A DNA stretch of 64,000 nt from Irpex lacteus (Eukaryota; Basidiomycota; Agaricomycetes; Polyporales; Irpicaceae). Shown here piece by piece: positions 1 to 10,938 of the stretch (positions are counted from its first letter, which is position 1; every line of letters starts with the position of its first letter). The notes under the pieces were generated by a model, which was not told the origin of the DNA, did not search any database, and saw only the letters and a list, made by a program, of their open reading frames with translations. A program made the translations under genes and the position numbers. The stretch lies in contig MQVO02000018.1 in NCBI GenBank assembly GCA_001986395.2, positions 1 through 64,000 of the forward strand, read 5' to 3'.

Positions 1-1926
1 GGTTGTGTTGGCGACTTGCATCTGCATTGAACGAGCTACGCCGCGTCTCACCCGTTCCCGTTAAAGCAGACATGCAAGTCCCAGCTCAAGCTCAACATGC
101 AAGTCCCAGCCAGCTCACGCTCAAGCTACCTGCTCAGGGACGTTGTTCAATGGGTGAGTATCGATCATCTCATTGACGGGCAGTACATCTTGCGGCTGAT
201 TTTCATTTACTCGAGAACACCACGAGGTCCATGGGGGCGAGAGGGTCTAGGAAATCAAGGGTTTGAGATGTGCTCGTCGTGCATAGGATAAATAGATGTA
301 TCTCAGTACTATACACTTGGATGTACGGAGCAATGAGCTGCTTTAATAAGTGAGAATAAAAGTGACCATTTATTGAATATTCATGTTGAGCGCTGAGCGC
401 TGATCGTTTGAGTGCTTTCGTCAGATTGGGCGCTTCGACAGCTTTGTCGTTCGCCACCACCATCAACTTCACGCACAGCCTCCCATCGTAGAGCAGCTTT
501 CACCAGTGGATTTCCGCTGGTGCCTAGCTGTAATCTCTCATCGATATCTCTTACAGAGGCCGCAGGCGAGCTGTGAATTGAAGGAACCTTACGAACGTAA
601 ACGAACATACCGTGGTGTGCGTGTACGTGAGTATTCACCTGGTTAGCTGCGTTAGAAACGCCATCAGTAGGCTTGTAACAATACTGACTGCTTGTACTCG
701 ACATCAGATCTTCCTGGACTCTAGATACAGGGCACCGGGAAAGCTAGTCGTTCGGTAGTTGACTAGTAGCTGTGGCGCCTCGGGAACAGGTGAGTATAGT
801 CTTGCACCATAGTCACATCGCGCTGGAATGTGCTGACTAAATGCAGTCCGTTGCTATCAAGCAATTTTGAGTTCTATCCGAGCTCGAACGGTTTCCTTCG
901 CTATCAGCCTTGCCTGAGTGCGTTTCCGCAGCGTTTAGGCCCTGGCCTGAGACGGTGACTTCAGTTCTGAAGTTACGGCTGTGCCTCTTGCGGCTATCTC
1001 AAATTGAAAGTAAGGTATGATCCCAACGCTCTATTTAGTCATGCATCGACTGATAATTACATGTTTTGTGCTTTCAGGTGTTCGTTTTTTGTCTAGCGGG
1101 TAAGTCTCACACGCACGGTGCATCGTGCGCTAGTCGAGGGGTCATATATTTCGAATGTCCAAATCTAAGTTTCTAACCCAGAGGGAGAGCGCGGATAATC
1201 GTAAGACAAGTGAAGGACGGAAGCGAAGCCTGGTTCGTGTGTGTGTGCGTGGTTCTGAAGGTAAGGTGTCACTTCTCGTTCATCGAGATCAAGAGTATTT
1301 ACCTGCATCGGTAACCTTGGCGATTCAAGGCTTCTATCGTTCAAGATCTCAGCAAGTTGTGCGAGTGCCTTCCGCAAGTGGATTTCCGCTGCGTCTAGGT
1401 CTCGCGTTGGACACAATCATCGGTGAAGTCACGAGCATAGGATAGGCCGACCTCTCGAGGAAGAACCTGTCTAGGACAGCAGCACAGCAGGCGATTTTGC
1501 TTTGTAGAAGGTATGCTGTCAAATTTTTCAAGGACAGATATATGCTGAAAGTTGTCGAAATAATTGCGAAGGTGTCGCGCAAGGTGTTGTTCGTCTAGAG
1601 ACACGCGACGTTCTTTCCAGGTATGTCTTTTGATTACATTGACTTCCTATGCTGAAGCTAAAGTAGCCCAGGTGCTTATATCAGTTGGTGAAGCCGACCG
1701 GTGGTGGACGACAAAGCACGGCTCTTGAAGTAGATATGAACAAACTGTAGCAGATATGCAGAACACTTACTACTACTCCACAGAAGGGGCTACGACACAA
1801 TTCCACACCCTATTTACGCAACAATACATCTCTATCATCGTATCCACGGTACCTACACATTCACCGATCCAATAAATTACTTATCGCAAGTACGACCCCT
1901 ATTGCGAGTTTTTCTCCTGAGGTGCT
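1..1926. other. No supported gene
   Basis: Several open frames of 60-110 codons occur here on both strands, but they overlap antiparallel, lack recognisable motifs and cannot be joined through GT-AG introns into one model. A short phrase reading gtggatttccgctg occurs at about 508 and 1378 in similar surroundings, which hints at an old degenerate repeat. The last few hundred bases are presumably the promoter of the gene starting at 1927. Confidence 0.5.
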
Positions 1927-4898
1927 ATGAGTTCGGATTCTACCGGCGATGTTCTACCATTGCTGTTCGATGTGCCTACGGTTTTATGGGCCGATCGTTC
2001 AGACATCCCCGACCATCCGGGTTTATATGTCTCTCCAAATTCAGCGACCCTTCCTCTCGTGGAAAAATATGTTTCACATGGCGATACAACAACTCAGCCT
2101 CCCTCGCCATGGACGTGGTTTCACACTCGATTCGCGCGGCAGGATAGTTACTGGACATCTCTGTGTCCCACTAGTCTGGCTTACGAGGGGATATTAGCGC
2201 CACTATCTGACATCCGCGTTGTGCCCGTCCATCAGTCTAACGGAACAGGATGGAGATTGCATGATGTGGAGGGTTGGCAGGGGTTAGAAAGACTGCTGCG
2301 CAAACTTCTCTCTGCCATGAGCTCGGCGTGGCCCTTGGACGCTTGGACTCCGCTGCTAGTGCGAATTGACTCTCTGATACCGTGGCCTGATGCATACCAG
2401 TACGATTCTGTTTGGTCGACGCGGCAACAAGCAAAGACAGTTGCGAGAAACGCACGCGCAGCGTTTAAGCTTGTTCTGGCGAAAATAACATACGCGTCCT
2501 ACCTTCTTCCGGAGGAGTGGCTTGAGCACCTGCCTCGACTCAACCTCCTGACCGTGGAGGAGACGAACGCGATTCGTCAGTCAGTAATCTGTCAGGCTAC
2601 AAGCGCCACATCCGGCGAACATCTACAGCGAGCAGGTATTATCGTCGACGTGCGGGTGGAGTACTATGGCTCTTTTCTGGAAGAGATACGGAAGCTCGCA
2701 CATCGATTCAGGTTCCCAATATGGTTGTACTATGGTGAGGAGCCCCGCGTGTCGGCACATGCTTGGTCAAGAGTATACTTGCCATCTCGAGAAGCCATCA
2801 CAGCTTGTCGGTCACACGGACATGTAACGACGTCGCCATTCTGGGAAGATGAGCTCTTGGGAGTAGAGGACACTACACACACATGGGAGTGGCCCGAGTC
2901 TGAGCATGCACCTGTAGATGCTGCTCAACAATTCTCACCGTGGTTCAGCCAGCCGACAACTTCTCTGTCTACCATGCCCCCAGCGACTACTTCCGAGTAT
3001 GCCCCCTTGCGTCCAGTAGTGAAACCTTCTCGAAATCCACAGACACGGCAGTATCCAGGGCAAACCGTGGATGAATTCTTCCGTGAGTTACAACAGGAGA
3101 GTGAGAGAAGGATGGCCAAGATGGGAGATACGGAGAAAGCAGCAGTGGCTGCACGGGCGGCTGCACATAAAGACCTTGGTATACCTAACCGGTCGCACCG
3201 TTGCAAGGTATACGTCTGGGAACTGGAGGAAGACGGGAGCTACACGCGCACACTTATTCTTGGGAGGGCGAGGTGGAGGAAGGCATTCGAGGAGTCCGCG
3301 CCCAGTCAACGCCGATATGATCCTGTGCACAACGAGTTCGACATTTGTGAAGCTCTGGACCCATCTGCTGAGGTCGAGGACATCTTCGAGTATGCCATTT
3401 GGGATGCCGACAAGGGACGGTTTCTGACGTTCTATGACTCTGAAAGCCGGTCAGAGCGCATGGCAGATCTGGAATCTGGTACGAGTATAGAAAGGCGTCC
3501 AGACCACACCATGACGATTTCACCGGAGTCAGCGACGTCTGCGGAAACTACGCAGGATGTGCCAATGGTAGAGGGGCTTGGTATGCCACTCGAGCAGCCG
3601 GTGAGTTGCATCACATTTCCTGAAGCTAAGGAGAACTCACATGAGAGCGGTATACAGTCCAGCTTGCCCCCTATTCCTAACTACAATGCTACTGGGCTTG
3701 TCTCATATAGAGAGGTCCTCATGGAGCGCCTTGGATTGCAAACCTCGATTACCATCCAGGAGGATGTGGCGGGGTCATGGCTGAGTACGGAGGAGATGGG
3801 GCGAATTCTTGGGCATATGCATGAGTCGTTGGAACCAGCAATGGAGAGTCTGGCGAGGGAGATGGTGACCGGACTATCACAGGCAGAGATCAGTGCCACA
3901 AACCTGCGTGAAGGTCTGGTGGATGTGGACCCGAGATTTCGCGAACATCACCCCTACCAATTGCGCCGGGATTTGCATGTCCGTACTGGAACCGTCAATG
4001 GGATCCATCAGGCAGAGGTGTGGTACCTGCTTGATGCGTCCAAGAAGCAGGACGCAGACATGTCCTTCATCCTCTGCCTCAAAGATGCGCTGACAGTTAA
4101 TCACATTCTCCGAGCGTGTCATTCACCGTCGATCTACGAGATTACCAGCCGGCTCATCCATTGGGGTATTCCATTCAAGACTCTTCGTCGCAGCCAAGAT
4201 ATCTCATTGCTGCCCAAACCAGCTCCTATGCCGATGTTTCATGATGCCACACCACTGGCTCTTGGGACAGTCCCTCACAACTTTGTATTTGGCCTCAAGG
4301 AGTACAAGGAGTACGAGCAGATGCGGGATAGTGTAGTGAACTCCTATTGTGGTCGAGCGGCGGTCTTACAGGGTGGGATAAGCTGGCGATTGGCACATGA
4401 AGCTGATGTGGATGAAGGGGTTGTACTAAGGGGTCCTAGCGGTTTCCATACCAGAGAGGACCACGTCTCTGTTGGCGGGAGGGGGTATGTGGATGATACC
4501 CTGTCTCATCATCAGCAGGATGTGATTTGTGGGGTATACCGTGTGATGCCAAGTGAGTATTGTACTATCCTGAAAGTGGGTTCACTGACTATATATTTTC
4601 TTTCCTTATCTCAGAGACTGCAAAGGAAGGGCTCAGTCGGGCTGCTTGGCGATCGTGGTGGCCATCAGTCAAGACCTGGGAAGCGTCAGGAATGTGTCTG
4701 GATTACTGGAGTGCCGACAATGAGAGGTGGTTTGCTGCGCGATTGAGACAGATTAAGGAGGGAAATGGCCAGCCATTCACTGCAAGTGAGTGGCGCACTA
4801 AGCTCGCAAAAAAGACACCCCACAAGAGTAATGTCAGAAGAAATGCTCGCAGTTTTGCCAAAGGGACGTTACCTCCTGCAAACGATGTATCTGTGTAG
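1927..4898 (+). CDS. Large hypothetical protein, Agaricomycete multi-copy family
   Basis: This is a two-exon gene: 1927-4552 and 4615-4898, joined across a 62-nt GT-AG intron with the phase kept, giving 969 aa. The intron opens with GTGAGTATT and closes with TTATCTCAG. I see no enzyme motif. The N-terminal half is rich in Trp, Tyr and Pro. Around residues 385-410 lies a charged helical stretch (FFRELQQESERRMAKMGD). The C-terminus holds a Trp-rich block (SWWPSVKTWEASG, then YWSADNERWF) followed by a basic tail. I recall this C-terminal block from hypothetical proteins that occur in many copies in mushroom genomes and have no known function; that is memory, not a search. The gene stands alone, head to tail with the JmjC-like gene 250 bp downstream. 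A transposon origin of the family cannot be excluded. Confidence 0.85.
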
Positions 4899-5020
4899 AA
4901 TGAACTGTATTTTATATAGCTTGCAATGCTGAGAACAAGAATTGAATAAGTAATACCTCAGGGCATGGGAATATAAGTCGCGGGTGGCGATGTGTGGTGG
5001 TGTCGGAAGCGCTTATTGTG

Positions 5021-5083
5021 GACTAGTCCATGACTAGTCCCTGTATAGTCTACGACTAATCAATAACTAGCGGAGGACTAGTC
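5021..5083. repeat. Cluster of GACTAGTC palindromes
   Basis: The palindrome GACTAGTC occurs at 5021, 5032 and 5076, with a one-base variant GACTAATC at 5054, all within 63 bp. The cluster lies 67 bp upstream of the start codon of the JmjC-like gene and 120 bp after the stop of the preceding gene. It could be a binding-site cluster in the promoter or a remnant of a simple repeat. Confidence 0.5.
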
Positions 5084-5149
5084 AGCGCTTGGTTGAACAA
5101 CTTCATACTCGGTACCACCACACTGCTCAATTCCTGACCACAGCTCTCT

Positions 5150-8100
5150 ATGTCTAACTCAGGCTTGGAAACAATATTGTATGATCGGCATAACGAATCA
5201 CACATAATTCTTGGTATAATTCACATTCAATATTATGGAATGGACTTTGACACGTGTACACAGACGACTCCGACACAGACACATTGGGCAACGCTGGTGC
5301 CCCAGTGCATGTCTTCTGGGTCAATCAAAAGTCTATTGGAAAGGCCGAGAACTGGCCAGCTAATCGAAAATTCCCTGCCAAGAGTTCAACGACGGGCTCA
5401 ATGATAGGAGTAACGGCCATTTACTCCTCGGAGCTACAACCCCTGGCGGTTGGGCAAATGGGGGACGTCTGGGTAACTCCACAGACCATGTTTGTCAAGC
5501 AGGAAGGGGGCTGGTCACAATGGAGGCGGAAACAGGTATTTTACTCTCCTCATAGTGGGAAACATGAACTTGTCTGGTCTGCATCCGGGCTACATCCAAA
5601 ATATATGCGTCATGGATCACGGCGAAATGACAAGAAAGACTGGAAAGATTACAAAGGTATTTAGTTAGCTACATTGAACTGGATATCTTCTGACATTTGC
5701 ATGACATGGTTTGGTGGGCTACAGGTCAGGTACCTGCCAACCTCCTCACCGAAACGGTGCGAAGCACCACACCTCAACTACAACGTATCTTCAGCACTTC
5801 CTGGGAATTGCTTTCGGAAGCGGACATCCTATGTGTGTTGAATGCTCGACTTCAAAGTCTTAGAGAAGCTAGCGACAATGACACAAATCTGGCAAGAGGT
5901 GGCGAAGGACAGGGTCCGGGTGAGAATGTTGCGACAGGTACGTAGCGTACTTTCTAAATTGATGATGGCTAATTGATTTCTAGGAGACCCGGACGATCTC
6001 GAAATAGATCAGCAAAGGAACAATATAGACAATCAAGACGATGGAGGTAAGATGCAGTGAACGCTTGACTCAACTCAATCTTCTTGCAAGTACTGAGCCT
6101 GAGATATAGTAGAGACCATTCCAATGACAAGACTGACCTGCCAACCAACTTGCGAGCCTTTTCCTTGTGATCGCTACAAATATCCTGAAGATGGACGGCA
6201 AAGCTCTGGCTATGTTACCTGTGGAATAAACGGAATGGAGGCTTTTCTGCCGGTGGAAGTGAGTGTAATCTCTTTGCAGTATTGAGGCGATTCGGTAAAA
6301 GAAAACAAGCTTATTATACATTACATAGGATGACATGGCTGAAACTGCTGCATGGATGCTTGAGAAAGGACTCGACGCTACTGCACCAAATGGCCAACGT
6401 GGGTGCATGATAACAGTGTTAAACGCACCAAAGCCTGGATGCTCACCCGCTGAGAGCCGAGCTCACGACGAGACAGTCACGAAGCTGCTGTCAACTGGAC
6501 GCAAGGTCGCTTTCACTGCCTATAGTGACGGTGAACATGCCTATGAGTGGACGGAGGAGCGTCTGGCCGAGATTGCCTGTCTAGATCTTGATGACCACGG
6601 CATACAGTGGCAATGTGGGTAGATGAGGTTTTCTTTCCATAGTGTGGAAATTGATTTTTGTTTAGCTTTGCTTGCAAACTTGCGACGTGCTGAGAGTCAA
6701 GCTGAGAGTGGGGGAGCGCCGGATCCAGGTGAGTGAGAATACACCTAGTTTACCTGACATGACATGATTCCGTAATTTCATAGCCAACGGCCTAGTTGAA
6801 CAGATTTTGGAGACCGTGAAGGGTACCATTCGGGATTTTTACGCAGCATCGATGGACCCCAACGACTGTGTGAATTGTTTAGACATTCCGCTTCCCTCAG
6901 ACACAATTCCTCCCTTGATACGGTGATGTTCTCTACCATAGAATTTTCACATTGTTTTCTTATTTCCAAATAGACGTATCTCGAGCTCACTGAAAGCATT
7001 GGCAAAGACCAGGCGTATGGGATTCAAATATTCTGAAGAGCAGCCACGTCACACCGAGTTTGGAAAAGCTTCAGCCGGTAGCAAGAGAAAGCACATGGAT
7101 GATAAGAGAGACGAGTATGAAGATCCGGCAAAGAAAGGCAAGGCATTCGATGAATTCTGGGAGACACTGAAAGCCTCTTTGAAAAGATCCAACGACTCTT
7201 TCGGTGCTCGTACAATCGAGACAGACGTATCGCTTTTGATGGCCTGGGCTTTGTTTGCGACTGGAGGGGCATTAAGTAAATCACACCACGATGGCGGTGG
7301 CCTGTGCACGTATGTCATTTGCCGTAAAGGCCTGAAGCTATGGAGCTTTGTCGAGTCTGACGCCGGAGCACAACAATCTGAGGACGTCGATGTTCGGGAA
7401 GCTATGAAGACTAGGAGAAAATTGCTGGAATCGGTGAATGATACGGAGGAATTAAAGTCTCAAGCCGTGCCACACAATATTGTGTTGAGCCCTGGAACTA
7501 TCTTGTACGTGATACGGGGAAATTAACAACGTTATATCTAACTCGGTGATACCAGGATTCAACCTCCTGGTGCAATACACCAAGTTTATACTCTTTCGAA
7601 GAGTATCTTCACAGGAGGCCATTTTTTACTATTCGAAGCTTTACATCTCACGGAGATCACACGTGTTGGCGCTGCTCTCACGAATCAGAGTGCAACCAAT
7701 GCATCACATAATGGGGTGTTGCGTCTGCTCTCTCGAATGGCTCTAGCTTTAGTGTACACGCCTGAAACACCTGGTAGGTTTCCTTGTTTTGTGATGAGGA
7801 GAATCGCAGAATTGACAATTCATGTACAGTTCTGCGAAAGCCGTTCATCTCGCTAGCACGTATGATCCTTTGGCCGAAGCTCTACGAAGCAAGTGACGTG
7901 GATGCAGAAAGCTCAATGGCCCCTCGTAGTGAGGAATCCAAAGCTGAGTTAGCAGCCGCACAAACCGTCATACGGCTGATTTTGCATCATAACAACATAC
8001 GTCTCAGCAAAATCAAGCCAAAAGCGTTTAACAAGGGACAGTGGCTGGCCGATGATCAGGCAATTCCGTGGAACGATCCTGGCACTGCGACAATCAGTGT

Positions 8101-8365
8101 TCCTGATTTGAGGGATCTGTTTCGTGTATTCCCCCAGTACAAAAGTGACACGGAGGATGAGGATGAGAAGAATGATCATGGCAAGGGAGATGTCGAGGAT
8201 GACGATGACGATGACGATGAGAATGACAATGAGAATGATGATGACGATGAGGATGAGGATGGGGATGAGGACGAGGATGAGGATGGGGATGAGGATGGGG
8301 GGCACATAAGTAAGCGTGTGCGAGAGGACGATTCTGATCTAACCGATCTGGAAAGCAATAGCTAG
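5150..8365 (+). CDS. JmjC-like domain protein with acidic tail
   Basis: An eleven-exon gene predicted to encode 884 aa. Exons are 5150-5213, 5264-5656, 5725-5937, 5984-6046, 6110-6258, 6329-6614, 6666-6728, 6784-6922, 6974-7504, 7556-7773 and 7830-8365. All introns are GT-AG, 46-70 nt, and phase is kept at every junction. The core resembles a JmjC / cupin 2-oxoglutarate oxygenase fold. HHDGGG at about residues 561-566 gives the HxD-type iron ligands, GLKLW follows, and PPGAIHQVYT at about residues 637-646 supplies the distal His. The N-terminal third is unassigned. The C-terminus is a roughly 45-residue Asp/Glu-rich run. JmjC enzymes use Fe(II), 2-oxoglutarate and O2 to hydroxylate or demethylate proteins; activity and substrate here are inference. 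Mushroom genomes carry expanded sets of such genes. The PPGAIH exon lies right after an intron, so the domain is easily missed if unspliced. Confidence 0.8.
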
Positions 8366-8427
8366 AATATTCAAAGCTAGCTCTCTGTTAGTCACCGCTG
8401 ACTAGATTATAAGTACCATGTGGTCAT

Positions 8428-8999
8428 CTACATTGCAAAATGTGATGTTCGAGGCACAAGTATTCTTAAATGTTCACCATCCAATCGAGCATGGACTCTG
8501 GTGAGATCAGCATCATGGTTGAATGAGACATATCGTTCAAAATGCCCTGGGAAAAATATAGGCAAACAATTAGTTCAAGGAGGATCAGACAGGGAGAAGT
8601 GAATTTACCCCCGTTTGGTCGCCAGGAGTCAGCAATAATGTGCAGTATCTGATTGCGTCTAGTACACAGTGTTCTGTAGAAAAACCATGAGTAAACATGG
8701 CTGACAAGGGAGAAAGAATACGCGCAATGGTTTGCCAACACTTACATCCAATTTGATTCATACCCAGGAAGATGCACAATGATTCTGTATTCTGTGCGCT
8801 GGATTTCAACTTGTATCTCTAGATTTGAATATGAGGTATGGGCAAAGAATGTGCCATGGCCATGGTTTGAGGTTGGCGATGGTGTTACAATTACTGGTGG
8901 TCTGCATGTCGTAATGTGGGTATCATCACTTGACAACAAGGATGAAGAACCTGTGATGGTGTTAGCAGAAGATGGCGTATCCGAAGGGCAATGGTGCAT
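8428..8999 (-). CDS. HSP20 / alpha-crystallin-like protein
   Basis: A three-exon minus-strand gene: 8746-8999, 8609-8673 and 8428-8546, with introns of 72 and 62 nt; it encodes 145 aa. The start is the first ATG (8999) of the open frame; upstream in-frame sequence has only non-ATG starts. The N-terminus (about residues 1-60) is Ser/Thr/Pro-rich and probably disordered. From about residue 70 the sequence fits an alpha-crystallin beta-sandwich: EYRIIVHLPGYESNW, then RNQILHIIADSW, then GGHFERYVSFNHDADLTRVHARLDGEHLRI, matching the fungal small heat-shock-like pattern (FERxxxFxxxxDLxxVxAxxxxGxLxI). Such proteins are ATP-independent chaperones or adaptors. It is convergent with the JmjC-like gene, with only 62 bp between stop codons. 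It is shorter than typical HSP20s and lacks the usual C-terminal IxI motif, so it may be an HSP20-like domain protein rather than a true stress chaperone. Confidence 0.8.
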
Positions 9000-9507
9000 G
9001 GTAGAACGGTTGGAGTGTAGGTTTATAATATGCAACTTAAACAACGCGAACCAGGATATGTGTTAGTGTCTTGCACTCTAGACATTATAAATGGAGTCTG
9101 ACATGGACTCACGGGTTTAACGTTTATTGACAATCAGAATGCTACAAGAGCTATATATTGTGATAAAAAGCACACCGATGTCAGGAACAACAAAGAACTT
9201 AAGGGGAAGTGGTTACCGTAATGATTGAGCAAATATGGTCTGACAAGTCAATTGTCGGTGCTGCAGAATCAGAACCTCTTCATAGAATGAGAGAGTTGTA
9301 TATGTACCTGCGCAGACTATACAGAGGTGTGAGGTAAAACGAATGTCTACCACATGGCATATGCGGCGACAATGCAAACATGTGAACAGGATTTATTCGG
9401 GCCGGCGGCAACACGTGGCAAACTACGATGATGTAGTGGTAATGACGTGACCGAGATATCTAGAGATCGTCTGAACATGAGCAGAGAGAAAATCTTAAGC
9501 ACTATCT

Positions 9508-9770
9508 GGAAGAGTAGATCTTCTAAGATCTCTTGATAATGCAACGACAAGAATCGGGTCATCGAGAGACTTGTTACTTCTTGTTCAAAGGGATCTCGGA
9601 AGATCTCATCAAAACTGTCCGTCCTCGGGCAGGCCAGTTCTCTGAAGATCTTATGACATCTCCCCGCACAAAAAAACTCATATATCGTGATCTAAGATCA
9701 TCTTGCCAGATCCCGTAAGATCCTGTAAGATAATCACAAAACTTAAAGGATCTCTCGAGATCTTGAAGGA
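9508..9770. repeat. GATC-rich tract
   Basis: Within about 260 bp the tetramer GATC recurs more than a dozen times, mostly as AAGATCT, GGATCTC or TAAGATCC with near-regular spacing. No coding frame explains it. The tract lies between the HSP20-like gene and the small gene at 9811. The rest of 9000-9810 shows no gene. A similar short GATC-rich run occurs inside the inverted-repeat element near 55340. Confidence 0.5.
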
Positions 9771-9810
9771 AAGGCATTAAGCGCGCATAAATTTCATAGT
9801 TTTGTCCAGT

Positions 9811-10453
9811 ATGGACCGTCAAAATCATAAGCTCTGCTAATCTATATTTTCACATTTTGCTCTCATCAGCGCAATTCGAGGCATTCACTGCGCCCCCCAC
9901 CACTCCCGGAGCTGACCGTTTCACCAATGCCACTGGCCGTCGACTTGTCGTCCCCACCCTGAGTGATGCACCGGGCTCAGTCCCAAAGCCCAAGGGAAGT
10001 GCCGGAGGTGGTCAGCGAGGTTATAACCTCCAGGCAGCCATGGGACTCACCGGACCAGACAGCCACAAGCTCTATACTATGATCCTGGTGAGTCCGCTCA
10101 ATTGTCTAAGCATCTTTTTGTATTGATTGTTTACGTAGGCTACTGTACGAGCGTGCGTGCACTCGGCTCGCATCGACTTATCTCGTCCGTATCGCCGTGT
10201 TAGCGCAGAGGATCTCAGTCGTGTCTTCGCCTCGGTGAGTTCACGAATTTCCTCCATACTATTCTCCATCACTGACTAGCTTCAATAGGCCCGCCGCATC
10301 CACCCGTACCTCGCTCGTTTCGAGCGCGACTGGGCTACCGCTGCCATCGTCAAGCAGTATATGAGCAGCGTGCGACGTTACGGCAGGAGCAAGGGCTACT
10401 TCGCCGACGACAACGCACCCGGTCCAAGCCGCCGCAACCTCGACAACATGTAG
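9811..10453 (+). CDS. Hypothetical small protein, four exons
   Basis: The model is 9811-9817, 9870-10087, 10139-10234 and 10289-10453, with introns of 52, 51 and 54 nt, all GT-AG and in phase; it encodes 161 aa. The first exon is only 7 nt (ATGGACC); it is inferred from a good acceptor (polypyrimidine tract then ATCAG at 9869) and from the lack of any other upstream ATG in frame. The N-terminal half is Pro/Ser/Gly-rich. The C-terminal half is basic and helical (ATVRACVHSARIDLSRPYRR, RRIHPYLARFERDWATAAIV), a pattern I associate with uncharacterised Agaricomycete proteins, without function. The stop codon is 42 bp from the left target duplication of the copia element, so its 3' UTR or terminator has probably been displaced by that insertion. 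Confidence 0.65.
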
Positions 10454-10495
10454 AGCTACGTGCAACCGTGTCCCGCTACCAACTTACGAAATCTC

Positions 10496-10500
10496 TAGTC
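10496..10500. repeat. Target-site duplication, left copy (TAGTC)
   Basis: TAGTC immediately precedes the left LTR and is repeated exactly at 16051-16055 after the right LTR. A 5-bp duplication is what copia integrases produce. Confidence 0.9.
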
Positions 10501-10938
10501 TAAAGACGAGTCGCTCGGGACGTCGTCAATAGGCAGGGGCTGGATACGCTGTCGTAATCCCACCACGCACTGTAAAGACCTAAAGCACACGAGCGAACGA
10601 GTTAATTCCAGGTGCGAAAGGAAAGAGCACAATAACATAGCAGACTGTACCTAAAGCACACGAGCGAACGAGTTAATCTAGGTACAGGATGTGTGAGCAT
10701 ACAGGCATACTGCAAGGGCAATGAAAGATACTCACTCCAGGTGCGAAAGGAAAGAGCACAAGGAGTGTCAGGAGCGGGGGGCGAAGTATATATACTACAG
10801 AGCCGGAACGACCCGAAGAGGGAATCCTCTGATGGAGGCAGTGTCCGCGCGACGAATGAGAAGTGCGTAGCCATACGAAACAAAAGAAAAGGCGCCCGGA
10901 ATGGGCGGAGTCCGTGAGCCGGGCCGGAAAGTTCAATA
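10501..10938 (-). repeat. 3' LTR of the copia element
   Basis: This 438-bp LTR is identical to 15613-16050. Its first bases on the sense strand provide the TGA stop of the polyprotein (10933-10935). It contains an internal imperfect repeat, with ggtgcgaaaggaaagagcac occurring twice (about 10610 and 10740) and a CTAAAGCACACGAGCGAAC phrase also occurring twice. Confidence 0.95.

Noticed and set aside
1155..1445. 96-codon plus-strand frame with overlapping minus-strand frames
   Set aside because: Antiparallel frames of similar length occupy the same bases, there is no motif, and no intron joins it to anything.
7949..8358. Repetitive Ile/Leu/Val or Ser-rich frames opposite the acidic tail of the JmjC-like gene
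   Set aside because: They arise from the GATGAC-type repeat encoding the Asp/Glu run and are not independent genes.
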